Part shown: positions 1-10,986 of the stretch, piece after piece
Layout: every line of letters begins with the position of its first letter
Numbering within the stretch: the stretch's first letter is position 1
Assembly: GCA_030144725.1 (NCBI GenBank)
Contig: JASKMD010000012.1
Location: 4,051,848 to 4,115,847 of the forward strand
DNA length: 64,000 nt
Source: Haematococcus lacustris
Lineage: Eukaryota > Chlorophyta > Chlorophyceae > Chlamydomonadales > Haematococcaceae
Reading direction: 5' to 3'
Position numbers and translations under genes: made by a program
Notes under the pieces: generated by a model
What the model was told of the DNA's origin: nothing
Databases searched by the model: none
The model's input: the letters and a program-made list of their open reading frames with translations, nothing else

Positions 1-1436
1 CTACAGATGGTCGGGCACGATGTGAGAGACACTCTTGGTCTGTTGAACGATGTGTTTGCTTGCGACTGCTTGCAACCGTGCATGCCGACATGTGTGCAGG
101 TCGCCTTGTGGCTCCAACATGAAGCTGGTGTCACCCCTGTTTGCTTTGACCCCTGGCTGCACCTCCTCCTCTCCCTGCCCCCATGCCCCACCCCTGCCAC
201 GCCGGTCCTCCTCCCCCACCGGGGTACAGCAGCAGACCCAGGCCGGCCCCCTGGCCACCCTCCCTCCCCCGCCCAAGGCCCCCTCCACCCTCAGTCCCCA
301 TGCCTGCTGTTTCAAAATGGGCACTTCCAGCTGCCTGACCCAGCCGGACGCAATGAGCCCCAGCCAAGCAGGCCCTGTTACTCATCAGCTCACTCACCCT
401 ATGAACTCTGCTGCATGCATGCTCCATGTGGGGTGTGAACAACCTGGTGTGGGGACTGCAGCAGCGGGCAAAGGCACCCTGGAGGCTGCAGCATGGGGCC
501 AAGGGGGACCTGCAGCAGCAACACACTGGTGAGCGACAATGATGTACCCAAGTTACACGTTTACATGATGTGCATGTGAGGTCACACCTACATTATGGCA
601 AAGCTACCTGCATCCTGTACAGTGAGGCCATACGGTAATGATGAAGGATGGATTTAGCTGCATGCAGTCCCATGCATGGTGAAATGGAGTGCGTGCTTCG
701 CACAACAGCCAGGGGCAACCTTCATTGACATGTGTGCGATGATGCTAGTGCCACTACCCCTGCCTATACCACCCTTGCCTTTACCACCCTTGCCGCCAGT
801 GCCCTTGCCGCCGGTGCCCTTGCCGCCACGGCTACTTGCTCGCCTGCAGGCGTCTCATGTGGGCTGTGTTTGACCACGGTGACAGCCAAGTGTCGTTGTA
901 CCTCATGCGCCAGCCCTCCCCGCTGCCCCAGTCCTATGACCCTGCTGGCCCTTGCCCTCCACCAGCAGCACCGCCTGGGGCTAGCCCTGGGCAACCTGCA
1001 GCAGCAGCAGCAGCAGCAACAACAACAGTTGGAGGGACAGCAGCGGAGGGTTTAGAGCTGTCCTGGCAGGTGGTGGTTCAGGGCCTGTCTGGGCAGGAAG
1101 CCTCACGCTGCTCACCTGCTTACGAAGGTGCGGGGAGTGGCAAGTGTGAGACCCCACCCACACTCTTTGTTGGCCCTTCATCACCATCATCATCATCATC
1201 ACATGGCATTTCTCTGACATAAGGTCAAACAGCTTGCTGCTAGCGATGCTGCAGCACTCGAGGCTCACACTTCCACTCATTGACACTGTACAGCAGCACT
1301 GAGCATAGAGAGGGGAGCATACACCCAACTCATCGGCTGACACAGGAGTGCATGAGGATGTGAGCTGCCTTCCAAGTGCAGTGAGCTGTCGTCCCTCGCA
1401 CATCATGAGCGTACAGGCTCCTGCTGAAGTGGACCA
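1..1436. other. No confident gene; low-complexity sequence
   Basis: I see no recognisable domain here. Around 760-830 there is a short tandem motif giving Pro/Leu-rich translations, and at 1000-1030 a CAG/CAA run that would code for about ten Gln. A stretch near 845-960 on the + strand (translation with DHGDSQVSLYLMRQ) could be an exon of an upstream gene, but no conserved family is evident. Confidence 0.3.
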
Positions 1437-2471
1437 ATGGTGCTGCTGCCGCCGAGTCTGCATGGGACTCATGCGGGGCCAGGGCTGCCTGCTGCCGCTG
1501 ACACCGCAGGAGCTGTGGGGCCCTACTGCTACACTGCGCCCACCGCCTACCTGGCCCCATCCCCTGGCCAGCCTCCGCGCACTCCTTCACCCCACTCACC
1601 CCCCACCTCCCCACCTCATCCTCATGCCTCGCCACCCACCAAGCCGTGTCACACTGATGGCAGCCCCCTCGTGGGCAGTGGCCTGAGTGACGGTCACGCC
1701 AGCCCCACTGGTGATGGGAGTCATGGCGCCAGCAGCAGCAGGAGCAGCAGTAATGCATGGGGCCTGCAGGGGCTGCTGTCCGCTGACCAGCTGGACACCC
1801 TGGTGGTGCATCAGGTGCTGCGGGTAGCGCTCACCCTGGACTGCCCCCCCGCATGGGGCCTGGGCTGCCCTGCTGCCGCCCCCGCCACTAGCTTGTCTCA
1901 GGAGGCCGCCTCTGCTCCTCCCTTAGAGCCTGGGCAGGCAGCAGTGGGTGTGGCAGCAGCCCCCACCACACAGCCCCAGAGTGCAGGTCAAGCACAGCCT
2001 GGCAGCTTGGCACCTGGGCAGCTGGCAGGGCAGCAGCCGCAGCAGCAGCAGCAGGTGCCTCAGGAGGCTGTTCAGAGCTCGTCATCGGGGCTGCCAGTTC
2101 AGGTGCTTAGTGCAGGTGGTCAGGCTGATAAGCTGCGTGAGCAGCAGCTGATGCATGGCGCTGCAGCTCCTGCCACGGCGGCTCCTGCAATGCCCACCAA
2201 GCTGGCCTGTGCTGAGGCTGGCCTGCTTGCCACCGCCACCACCACAGCCGCCCACCCAGTTCAAGCCCCCACAGCGACAGACGTGGCAGCAGGGCTGTCA
2301 AGACTGCAGCTGGGGCAACAGCCAGGTACGCCACCTCCTCTGCCCACCACCCAGGGGTCAGTGTTTCCCCCACAGCTCCACTGCCCTAGCTGCAACACCT
2401 GCCTGACTGACTACCTGCCTGACTGCTCTTCTGCTCCCTCAGACGCCTCCCTACCCACCCACCCCACCTAA
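1437..2471 (+). CDS. Ala/Gln/Pro/Ser-rich open frame, possible exon(s)
   Basis: A 344-codon ATG-initiated frame without a recognisable domain, rich in Ala, Gln, Pro and Ser with a short Gln run near 2040. It lies in the same reading frame as the first exon of the downstream prolyl 4-hydroxylase but ends at a TAA (2469-2471), 12 bp before that gene's likely ATG. It may be an exon of a separate gene, a 5' leader, or spurious in GC-rich DNA. A donor-like CAG/GTACGC at about 2328 suggests an internal splice. Function unknown. Confidence 0.25.
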   Translation: MVLLPPSLHGTHAGPGLPAAADTAGAVGPYCYTAPTAYLAPSPGQPPRTPSPHSPPTSPPHPHASPPTKPCHTDGSPLVGSGLSDGHASPTGDGSHGASSSRSSSNAWGLQGLLSADQLDTLVVHQVLRVALTLDCPPAWGLGCPAAAPATSLSQEAASAPPLEPGQAAVGVAAAPTTQPQSAGQAQPGSLAPGQLAGQQPQQQQQVPQEAVQSSSSGLPVQVLSAGGQADKLREQQLMHGAAAPATAAPAMPTKLACAEAGLLATATTTAAHPVQAPTATDVAAGLSRLQLGQQPGTPPPLPTTQGSVFPPQLHCPSCNTCLTDYLPDCSSAPSDASLPTHPT

Positions 2472-2483
2472 TCCCGGCTTGTG

Positions 2484-5192
2484 ATGCCTGCTGATGCAGC
2501 CCTGACCCTACCAACGCCCTGCCCCTCCCCTGGGGGGGTCCTCAGGGGAGCTGGTCAGCCACCGCTGCGGGTGCTGCTGGCCAGCCTGTCCCCACGCATC
2601 CTATTGGTGGATAACTGGCTGCCGCCTGAGCTGTGCCTGGCGCTGATGCAGCTGGCGGACCCCCGCCTGGTCCGCAGCCGCGTGTCAACAGGTCAGTCAG
2701 GGGGGGTGGCAAGGGGGCCAGGGGGTCGCAGGGAGAGGCAGGGGTAGGGTGGGTGGGTAGCAAGTGGGTCAGGGGCTCTGCAGGGGGAGGCAGGAAGCCG
2801 GCAGGATTGGGAGGAGGGTGTGAGGGTGAGGAGGGGCCCAGGAGGGAGCGAGGGAGGAGAGGGGCTGAGCGCTGAGAGGTGTCAGGTTCAGGTGGGTCAG
2901 GTTCAGGCGCACTGGGTATGGGCAGGGACGGTGGGGCAGGTAGAGAGTGAGGTGGCGTGAGGTGGTGTGAGGGCTGGTGGGGTGGGGTGGGCTGTCACCA
3001 GGTTGAAGGCAGCACTGAGAGGCCAGGCTGGGTGGGCAGGTTGGTTCAGGGGCTGTGGGGTGGGGTGGGGTGGGTGGAGGTGCTATGATTGCAGTGGGTT
3101 GTGTGGGCGCAGGCACTGAGACCCCCAGCCGCACCTCCCGCGGCACCTTCTTCACGGGCGACTCTGCACGCCACCCTCTGGTGGTTGAGGTGGAGCAGCG
3201 TATCCAAGACTTGGTCAATCACCCAGCTGTCATCGGTGGCAAGAAGGCCCTGGTCAAGAGTGAGGCACTCCAGGTGAGGCAGGGGCGGGGCCAGGGGCAG
3301 GGAGAGGGGAAGGGAACAGGGGTGAGGCACAGCAGGGGCGGGTGGACGAGCAGCAGGGTCAGATGAAAAGCAATGGTGTTAATGGGAGGGAGGGGTGGAG
3401 GGCAGGGGTGAGGCTAGGGGCAAGGCAGGGAAGAGGGAAGGGTGAGGGGCAGGGGCTGTGCAAGCTGGGGTGGGGAATAGGTGAGGTGTACAGCAGGAGC
3501 AGGAGCAGAGTGCATGTGGGTTGGCGCAGGGAGGTGGGGCATGTTGGCCTCCAACAGTGGCAAGAGGTGGAGTTCAAGGGCTCAGCTGAGTCTGGTGCCT
3601 TCACTACCCATTTTATATTTTAGCGTCGGTCAACAGGGGAGCAGGGTTAGGGCCGGGGTGTTCAGCTGGGACAGTGGTGAGAAGCTGCTGGCTCCTGAAG
3701 CTAAGCAGCACTTGCCATCATGGTGAACACAACAGTGGGTGTCTGGGCCTTGTCAGGGCCTGGCTGTAGTGGATTAGCCTGGGGCGTCCTGAGGCAACAC
3801 CTGTCCCAGTGCTGCGTGGCTGCCACCAGTGTTTGAGTGCTCATCACTGGCGCATGTGCATGCAGGTGGTCAGCTATGGCCTCAACGACTTCTATACAGA
3901 GTGAGTTGCTGCTTCTGTAGATTTCTACAGATGTTCACACTTTCCTACACTATTTACACATTTCTATAGGATTCTACAGGTTTCCACACATTCTCACTGC
4001 CTCACATCACTGCCAGTGTTGCCTGCAAGCGAGCTGTCACTGCTGCCAGTGTCGTCTGGAAGCTGCAGCTGCAGCTGGTGCTAATTGCGGCTGCTACGGC
4101 TGTGTCACTGCATAGCGTTGCTGACTGCGGCTGCCACGGCTGTGTCACACAGGCACTACGACAACAAGGCGGGTGGCATTGTGACCCGCTCAGCCACAAT
4201 CATCGTGTACCTGTGCGATTGCCAGGAGGGAGGCTCCACTTTCTTTCCCAGGGCTGCGGGTGAGGCGGCCAGCCAGGCACACCCTGGGTAGCTGCTGAGA
4301 AGCTGTTGCTCACATGCGAACATGTATTTCATGCCAACGTCTACCACCCCACCTTCGTGATTGTGATGGGATGGTGGCTCACACCATTGGAGCCATCAGC
4401 CATGAGGCTGCTTGGCTGCCCCTCTGACAGCATGGAAGCCTGCATGCAAGCCTTGTGTGAACAGTTTGAGACTCAACCTCCGCCAAGCTGCACCGTGCCT
4501 TTCACACTACAAAAGCAGCTTCATCCTCTTATCAACCAAGTGTGAAGGTGCCTGCCCCCTGTCACCTGTGCACACTGACTGGCTGTGCAGACGCATGTGC
4601 TATATGTGCTGTATCCATACGTGTTTTGAGTGGTCCGCGTCTGCAGCCATGCCCAGTGAGCTGGACGTCGCAGTGACCGCCTCCCCGGCCCAGCTGGCCC
4701 AGCACAGCAGCATGCTGCATGAGGACCCCAGCGTGGCTAGACCTGGCATTCGCATCTCTGCTGTGGCGGGCCGAGCGCTGATCTTCTGGTGGGCAGAGGC
4801 AGCAACGGTGGCAGCAGGGGCTGAGAGGTTGGGGACAAGGCCAAGAGGGGTCTGGGGTAAAGATGTGCCCGCCTGCCTGCCTGCCTGCCCGCCTGCTTGC
4901 TTATTTTGCCCTTTGCAATAGTAAGGCCCGGGGCTGAGGCTAGGGCTATTCTGAGCTTGCTTTGAGCCACATGCTGCCATGCGGCCCAATTCGCATGGCA
5001 CCATGCAACAGCGGCACCATGCAAGCTGATGGCTGCTCCCCTGTACCCCTGCACCCCTGGCTACCCTGCAGGTCAGCGCTGCCAGATGGCACTGAGGACC
5101 TGGCCTCCCTGCACGCGGCAGAGAAGGTGGTGCAAGGCAACAAGTGGATCGCCACCAGGTATTTCGACACACTCATGCAGCCTCTGGTGTAG
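2484..5192 (+). CDS. Prolyl 4-hydroxylase alpha-subunit-like 2OG-Fe(II) dioxygenase
   Basis: Six exons join in phase: 2484-2691, 3113-3273, 3866-3900, 4153-4259, 4647-4788, 5072-5192, giving about 257 aa. Family hallmarks are visible in order: N-terminal PRILLVDNWLPPELC, then the RTSRGTFF segment, the metal-binding H-x-D as HYDN at the start of exon 4, CQEGGSTFF, GRALIFW at the end of exon 5, and the distal histidine plus 2-oxoglutarate-binding lysine in LHAAEKVVQGNKW. The family hydroxylates proline in secreted and cell-wall glycoproteins in the ER/Golgi; green algae use it for hydroxyproline-rich walls. The catalytic set looks complete. The start is the first ATG after an in-frame TAA; a signal anchor is not obvious, so an upstream exon may be missing. 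Introns are GT-AG and G/T-rich. Confidence 0.88.
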
Positions 5193-6179
5193 ATGCTTGG
5201 CTCATGACAGCAACACAGCAAACGCAGCAGCAGGAAGATGTTTAGGAAACCAGGGAGCCAGCACAGTGATGGTCGTCGCAGCAAAGCCCAGGTTGGCCAA
5301 GGCTGCCTGGGTTGAGGGTTCAGTGCACTGCAGTGGACCCATAGTGGGTGTCACAAAATGGGTGTAGGGGTTGCAGGCTCAGTGCACGGGCTGTAGTGGG
5401 TGTCACGAGCTGCTCTGCTCCCAACACTGTGCCTTGTGCATCATCGGGCCCTTACCAGCCATCATGTGGCACTCTGCCTGGACCGCAGTGTGACCCACAT
5501 GCAGCTGTGCAATGTGGGATGCCTTAGCTACTAGCAAGGGAGTTGAGCAGCTGCACCTAGACCAGCAGGATTGAGCAAGCAGCAGAGCATCGCCACCCAC
5601 ACTGCCATGTCATGTGAAGCACCTGACGACACTGTACTGTTGCTGCATGCAGGTGGTTCAAAGAAGTAGCGTAGTGTGGTTGCATGCAGTCATGCATGCA
5701 TGGCACACCCAATGTAAGGCGGACATGGTGTCCCTTGGTGGCTAGGCGTGGCATCCACGTAGTGTTCACGTTATGGTTTGGCTGTTCGTTTGTGGGTAGA
5801 AATGTTTCAGACGTGCGCAAAGCTATCAGAACTGTCAGGTGGGCGCTTTGAGGCATGGTTGTTTGATTTATGCAGGCTTACGCATGGCTCTCCTTTGGGT
5901 TCCCGTCAGAACGTATTGTTACAAGGCTGGTCAAGCGTGCGTCGTTCTTTGCACGTGACAATGGTTGCTTTACATGGTGATAGGAAGACGGTTTAATGAG
6001 GGAGGCCGGAATTAAATGTTTTCGAATACATCATGGGATAAAGTATGTAGACATGACGACGTGTAAGGTGCATTGCGTGGGGGAATCCAGCTTGCATCCA
6101 GCCAGCGGTGATACAGCCAGCCTACCAGCCTGCAGCCAGCCACCCCACCCATGCAGCCCTACCAGCCCATGCAGCCAGC
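5193..6179. other. Intergenic, 3'-UTR-like sequence
   Basis: No coding signal was found. TGTAA motifs (the usual green-algal polyadenylation signal) occur near 5713 and 6061. The 5760-6075 stretch is T-rich and looks like an algal 3' UTR. It holds a ~62-bp sequence (5926-5987) found again at 16628-16690. Around 6110-6180 there are CCAGCC-type repeats. Confidence 0.4.
5926..5987 (+). repeat. 62-bp dispersed repeat, copy 1
   Basis: This segment, from TTGTTACAAGGCTGG to GCTTTACATG, recurs almost unchanged at 16628-16690 in the same orientation. Flanks differ beyond a few bases. No coding potential is evident; it may be a shared 3'-UTR piece or a short mobile-element remnant. Confidence 0.7.
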
Positions 6180-6690
6180 CTACCCAGCGGTCATGCTCAC
6201 GTAGTAGCGCCGCACGTCCTTGTACATGGGTGATGGACTGCTGTACCCCTCGAAGAAGCTGCGCACGTACTCAGTTGCTCCTGGCTGAGACAGGGGCGGC
6301 CGCGCCAGAGGAAGCGCTGCTGTCCAGTCTGCGCCAGTTGCTAGGTTGGACATGTGGCTCCTCCCGGCACGCTTGACTGCCTTGGGCGTGATGCCCAGCT
6401 GCCTGGCCGTGGTCTTAATTCCATGCTGCTCAACGCACCTGCCCACAATCATGGCCAAGGCGGTGTTGCATGGCTGCTGGTTTGTTGGGCTCTGCCCACC
6501 CGGGGCGGGCTTGATGCTGGCAAGCATAGGCCTAAGCGACTTCACCATGATGAGCCCCAGCACCTGGTCAACGGTGGGGGGGACCAGGCCAAGAGCCAGG
6601 CTGACCACGGACCGCATGCGACGGTGCTGCTGCAGCCTCTCCAGCAGCTCTGCACCCTCCTCCACCGGGTACTTCTGAAAATCATCCAGC
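6180..6690 (-). pseudogene. Mobile-element-like protein fragment with a helix-turn-helix
   Basis: An open minus-strand frame of about 165 codons with no clear ATG; an in-frame TAG lies just upstream, so this is an exon or a broken fragment. The middle (CVEQHGIKTTARQLGITPKAVKRA) looks like a helix-turn-helix. The C-terminal stretch ATEYVRSFFEGYSSPSPM has the feel of algal transposon proteins, but I cannot name the family. The coiled-coil frame at 7870-8500 on the same strand may be an upstream part of the same element. Confidence 0.35.
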
Positions 6691-7869
6691 AGCGGCTACA
6701 GCCTCAGCTGTCAGGCCTGGAGGGAGGTGCTGAGGGGCTGTGGCTGCCGCTGCCGGTGCAAGCGCAAGTCCCACACCGGACGTGGGGAGAGCGCCTGTGC
6801 GGGGCAAGGCGGGGAAGAGATTGCTGGGGTGGGGTTGCCCCTTGCCCTGCGCATGGCCTTGTCCCTGCCCTTGTCACCAGCACTGGCCTGTGCCCGTGCC
6901 CCTGAACCTCCTGCCCCTGCTCGTGCTGCCCTTGCCTCCCCCCTTGCTGTGCCTGCCCTTTTTCCCCCCCCTGCTGCCCCTGCTGCCTCTGCCTTTGCTG
7001 CAGCTCATAGCACAGCAGCCACTGCTGCCACAGCAATTGCTGCTGCTTGGTGCTCATTCAACCTGCATAGCAGCAGCAACAGAGGACTATGAGGCTGGTG
7101 ACAAGCATGACGGTAGTAATAGTACAATTGCTGGTGGATGGTGGGGGCAGCACTCACTTCGCAGGTTGGGAGGGCAGTTGCTGCTCCTGTAGATCGGCCA
7201 CTGGCAGCGCGGCAAATCTGTTGCTGGTCGTCAGCAACACAGTGGGGGCTGCACGGTGCACCCGCTGAGCTGTGGCGCGTGTAGCCGTAGTCTGCGCGGC
7301 TGGCTGCCATGCGCGCTCTCATCATCTCATCACAATCATCCCACAAAGGCCATCCAGCACGTGGTAGCGGGGGTGTTGTTAAACACTTGGTGGCTCCACC
7401 ACACCTCTGCAACCCCAATGAGACGAGCAGCAGCATAGGGGACCCACTGGCGCACATGCATGCGGCATGCGCTGAAGTACTCCGTCGATGACCGCCCCCA
7501 GGCCCTCACGGCCAACCCAGTGGCTGTACCCCCATGCAGGGGTGGTGGGGGCAGGCAGGAAGGGCTGCATGGCGGTGGCTGGGTTGGATTGGACTGAGGT
7601 TGCTGCGCTGGCCTGGGCTGAGGGGGAGGGGGCGCGGTTGCCAGCAGCAGGCGTCGGTGGGCACCCACCACAGCTGAGTAGGGCAGCCCAGGGATGCGCA
7701 ATGCATGGGCCACAATATGATGCCTACACATGCACACATGCATCCCACAATGGTTTGTGGGAGGTGTGGTGGTGGGTGCTTGAGAGGGCATGCATGGGAA
7801 GTGCGTACCTTGGCGCTAGTGTTGTGTCCTGGCGTGGGCGCTTGAAGAGGGGTGACCTGAGGGACCCAG
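6691..7869. other. No supported gene
   Basis: GC-rich and low-complexity: CTGCCCCTGC-type runs at 6840-7000 and CAG-rich patches. Nothing recognisable was read on either strand. Confidence 0.35.
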
Positions 7870-7872
7870 GGA

Positions 7873-8440
7873 CGTGGGGAGAGCATGCAAGATGGTTTGG
7901 GAGGGGGTGGTTGGTGCTGAAAGCCTGCTGCCGCCTCTTGCATCTGCCTCTCCACCTGCTGCTGCTTCAGTAGCAGGTCTGCTTGCCGCTGCTGCAATAG
8001 GTGTTGCTGTGCAGCCAGCTGCTGCTGCACCTGGCGTTGCAACTCAGCCCCACTCTGTGCCTCGAGCTGTTGCTGCAGCCTGCTGCTGCTGCAGTTGGTG
8101 CTCCGCCCACCTGCTGCTCCGCCCACCTCCTGCTCCCTCAGGTGCAGGTTCGCCTGCTGCTGCTGCAGTTGGTGATGCTGCTCAGCCACCTGCTGCTCCC
8201 GCTGTAGCAGAGCTGCCAGCTGCTGCGCCACCAGGTCTGCTACCTGCTGCTCTTTGCGTTTATGTTCATCCTGCTGGAGGTCCTGAGCCTGTTGTTATAG
8301 TTGCAACAAGCGCTGGTTGTATGCAAGCTGTTGCTCCCTCTGCTGCATGTCTGCCTGCAGCCGGTGTAACTGTGCCTCATAAGATCCAGCCTCAGCCTGT
8401 GCCTGTGCCTGTGCCTGTGCCTCAGCCTCAGCCTCACGAA
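7873..8440 (-). pseudogene. Gln-rich coiled-coil protein fragment with an in-frame stop
   Basis: The minus strand encodes heptad-like, Gln/Leu/Ala-rich sequence (for example QREQQVAEQHHQLQQQQ, and an EAEAEAQAQAQAQAEA run). The pattern runs on from ~8437 through ~8230 to ~7873, but an in-frame TAA interrupts it near 8295, where CAA would be expected. This looks like a nonsense mutation in a decayed element-borne or host coiled-coil protein. A canonical donor follows the Pro-rich end near 7870. Function unknown. Confidence 0.4.
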
Positions 8441-8951
8441 AGACGTTCGTTCCCTGATGGACCTCGTGGCGGAGCACTAAAAAAATAATGTTCAGAATCA
8501 TCAAGCACTCCAGCAGAATGTATACAACAGAAGATTGAAAGCTCCCCACTACTTTCCCAGCTTTTGTTGCTCTTCCTCATCCTGACCATTCACCCCAAAC
8601 CCAATTCTTCTCCCTCTTTCTCGACCACGCAAGGCTGTCCCTGCCAGGTTGTTGGGTTGTGGGTAATCTCCCTTCACCACTACCATTCCATCCCTTGACA
8701 GCTATACACCCCATGCCTGGTGGCCCATTTCATCCCTGACCACTGAGCTCCCTGTCAAGCTCGACAGATATTCCGCCCGCAATGCAACTGTGGCTGAGCA
8801 ATCTATTCATCTACTTGCTGTGAAGTCCTTCCATAATCAGCATGGAAACCACCCACAAGATTGCACACATTCTGCGTAGCTGCCAAGAGTCACCTCTCGC
8901 ACCAAAAACCATTGGCTAATCCTAAACACCCCTCCCAGGCATGTCGGGGCC

Positions 8952-9931
8952 TTGTCAGGCAAACAAAACTCATTCAACAGGGAACAACATGTTTGACTGT
9001 GGGTAATCTCACTCAGCTACTCCAATCAAGTCGAAGCGTCCTCGGTCGCACCCTTGATGACTACAAACCCCACACCGGTGGCACGTTCGTTGCAGCCAAC
9101 TGGAGACCACTGGGCATCCCATCAAAGCTAACAGCTTAATGCTCTGTAAGGCTAACAGCCTGCTCAAACTACAAGGCCCTAAGCATTGTTGCGGGCCCGA
9201 CCATCAATACCCCGCCGGTACTCTGCAGCCCGGTGCAACCTCTGCCTGACCTTGGGCAGCCGGTCATTGACCCGCTTGTAGCGCTGCTGGTACTCCTTGC
9301 CATGGGGGGGAGAGCCTCCCTGTCCTTCCAGCTGCACAACTCCAGGGGGCGTTGCATGCTCTCCCCAATGCGGTGGAAGTTGAGGCACCCGTTGGTGTCC
9401 CGGTCCAGCCACCTGCCCCATGGGGGGGCCTGGGGTCGTGGGTCTGGGTCAGGTGGGGGCTGGGCAGGGGCAGGTGGCTCCTGGGCAAGGAGGGCCGGGC
9501 AGGGGGGTCCTGGGCAGGGGGGTGCTCAGCTGGGGGAGGGGGAGGGGGGGTTGAGCGATGGCACCACTTCAGGCCCCGCACATCCTTAGCATGCCGCAGG
9601 CTCCAGGCTGGGCGCAACAGCCGCTGGTTGACCTGGCCTGCTGGGGGTACCCAGTCTGCGGGCCTAGGCCGGTCATTTGGCAGTGCAGCTCACAAGGCTG
9701 GCGGGCATGCACGGACGAGCTGACACGGACGGTGCGGAACTCATCCACAATCACCAGGCTGTCATCCGTGCCGGGCCTGCTTGGCTGCTCCACCACCTTG
9801 CGAAACCCCTCCCGCACCGCCCCCGCCTTCTACCCACCCTGGCTGAAGCAGCCCGCTCCCAGGAACACCGCCACCCCCCTCTCCTGGTGGTAGTGCTGCC
9901 TGGACACCCACTTCATGCCCTCCACCACCTG
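8952..9931 (-). mobile_element. F2-family Fanzor-like element, decayed copy 1
   Basis: The minus strand carries pieces of a TnpB/Fanzor-like nuclease: GVAVFLGAGCFSQGGW, then VDEFRTVRVSSSV, then VRGLKWC, then the RuvC-III-like WLDRDTNGCLNFHRIGES, ending RRGIDGRARNNA at a TAG (9179-9181). The same order occurs in the F1 family. Reading needs frame changes, and an in-frame TAG follows FSQGGW, so this copy is dead. The 5' edge of the exon meets CTGCAG directly after the (CAGGT)n array. Downstream of the stop (9178 to 8952) is a ~220-nt non-coding block shared with the copy at 27.3-27.8 kb. Fanzors are eukaryotic RNA-guided DNA endonucleases; family assignment here is by motif reading. Confidence 0.6.
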
Positions 9932-10200
9932 CAGGTCAGGTCAGGTCAGGTCAGGTCAGGTCAGGTCAGGTCAGGTCAGGTCAGGTCAGGTCAGGTCAGG
10001 TCAGGTCAGGTCAGGTCAGGTCAGGTCAGGTCAGGTCAGGTCAGGTCAGGTCAGGTCAGGTCAGGTCAGGTCAGGTCAGGTCAGGTCAGGTCAGGTCAGG
10101 TCAGGTCAGGTCAGGTCAGGTCAGGTCAGGTCAGGTCAGGTCAGGTCAGGTCAGGTCAGGTCAGGTCAGGTCAGGTCAGGTCAGGTCAGGTCAGGTCAGG
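9932..10200 (+). repeat. (CAGGT)n microsatellite, about 54 units
   Basis: An almost perfect pentanucleotide array of about 270 bp. On the minus strand it reads (CTGAC)n, matching the eukaryotic branch-point consensus, and it ends at a CTGCAG acceptor bordering the F2 nuclease exon. Both strands are fully open in all frames, which creates spurious ORFs. Confidence 0.97.
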
Positions 10201-10240
10201 GGCGTCAGGTGTGCCCTTGGGCCTCACACTCACATGCAAG

Positions 10241-10808
10241 TCAGCTAGCCTTCTTTGCTGCGGTGATCGTGTCCGTCCCTGCCACTGTCACTGCTGAGCT
10301 GAAGCGGGAAGGGGGCAGGTCGTAGCGGTCCCGGCGGTTCCCTATGTCAATCCAAATCCAGATGCCAATGCTCACTGCCATCACACTAATGGACAAGATG
10401 AGCATGAGGCCCTCGTAGTAGGGGATGCTGACGCCAAACAGCCTGTGGAACAGGGCGGCTGTGGACTCCCCAAGGTGAACCCAGAATTCAGGCAGAGGTG
10501 CACGCGCCACATAAGCATGTGATGCTTGCTGCTCCTCAGCTAACATTGCTGCGGTGTTGCGTTAGGGAGCCGCTGCTACTGCTACTAGGGATGTTGAGGG
10601 GGGAGGCTGCCTGCGTGGTCGATGGCAATGGCTTGGGTTGGCTGCACTGCAGCTAAGGGCCCAGGGATATTGCCTAGGCATGCATTCTATAGTCTATGAT
10701 AGCTTACGTGCGGGGTTAAGCTTGGAGAGGAGGGCGGTGGTAATGGCGATGGCAGCAAGTACGATGAATGGCACACACAAGCGCCTAAACTCAGTGCGGC
10801 GTTGAGGG
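10241..10808 (-). CDS. Small protein with two membrane segments
   Basis: Two exons splice in phase. The upstream one (to a GTAAGC donor at 10702-10707) encodes a hydrophobic helix, CVPFIVLAAIAITTALL. The second, 10548-10241, encodes EGLMLILSISVMAVSIGIW plus a polar tail ending TITAAKKAS and TGA. If translation starts inside exon 2 (ATG 10546) the product is 101 aa with one helix; with exon 1 it has two. An upstream start for exon 1 was not found because a TGA precedes the frame. No family recognised. It is divergent from the GNAT gene that starts at 10987. Confidence 0.5.
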
Positions 10809-10986
10809 CAATGCGGGTCTCAAAGCATGACTTGCGTTCTCATGATCGCCCTGTTTTGCGCATACCGCACCCAAACTAACTCCTCACAAAGGGGATGTGT
10901 GTGAGCTGAGCTATGGGAGCCACCGCAGCCACTGTAGCTATACTCGCTTGACCAGTCACCCGGCTTCCCGCCCTCCTTGAACTGCT

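Noticed and set aside
6180..8440. KDZ or other named transposase superfamily
   Set aside because: The HTH and coiled-coil fragments are suggestive, but I found no catalytic motif to name a superfamily.
9932..10200. CRISPR-like or coding repeat (SGQVR repeats)
   Set aside because: It is a simple pentanucleotide microsatellite without spacers; the open frames follow from the 5-bp period.
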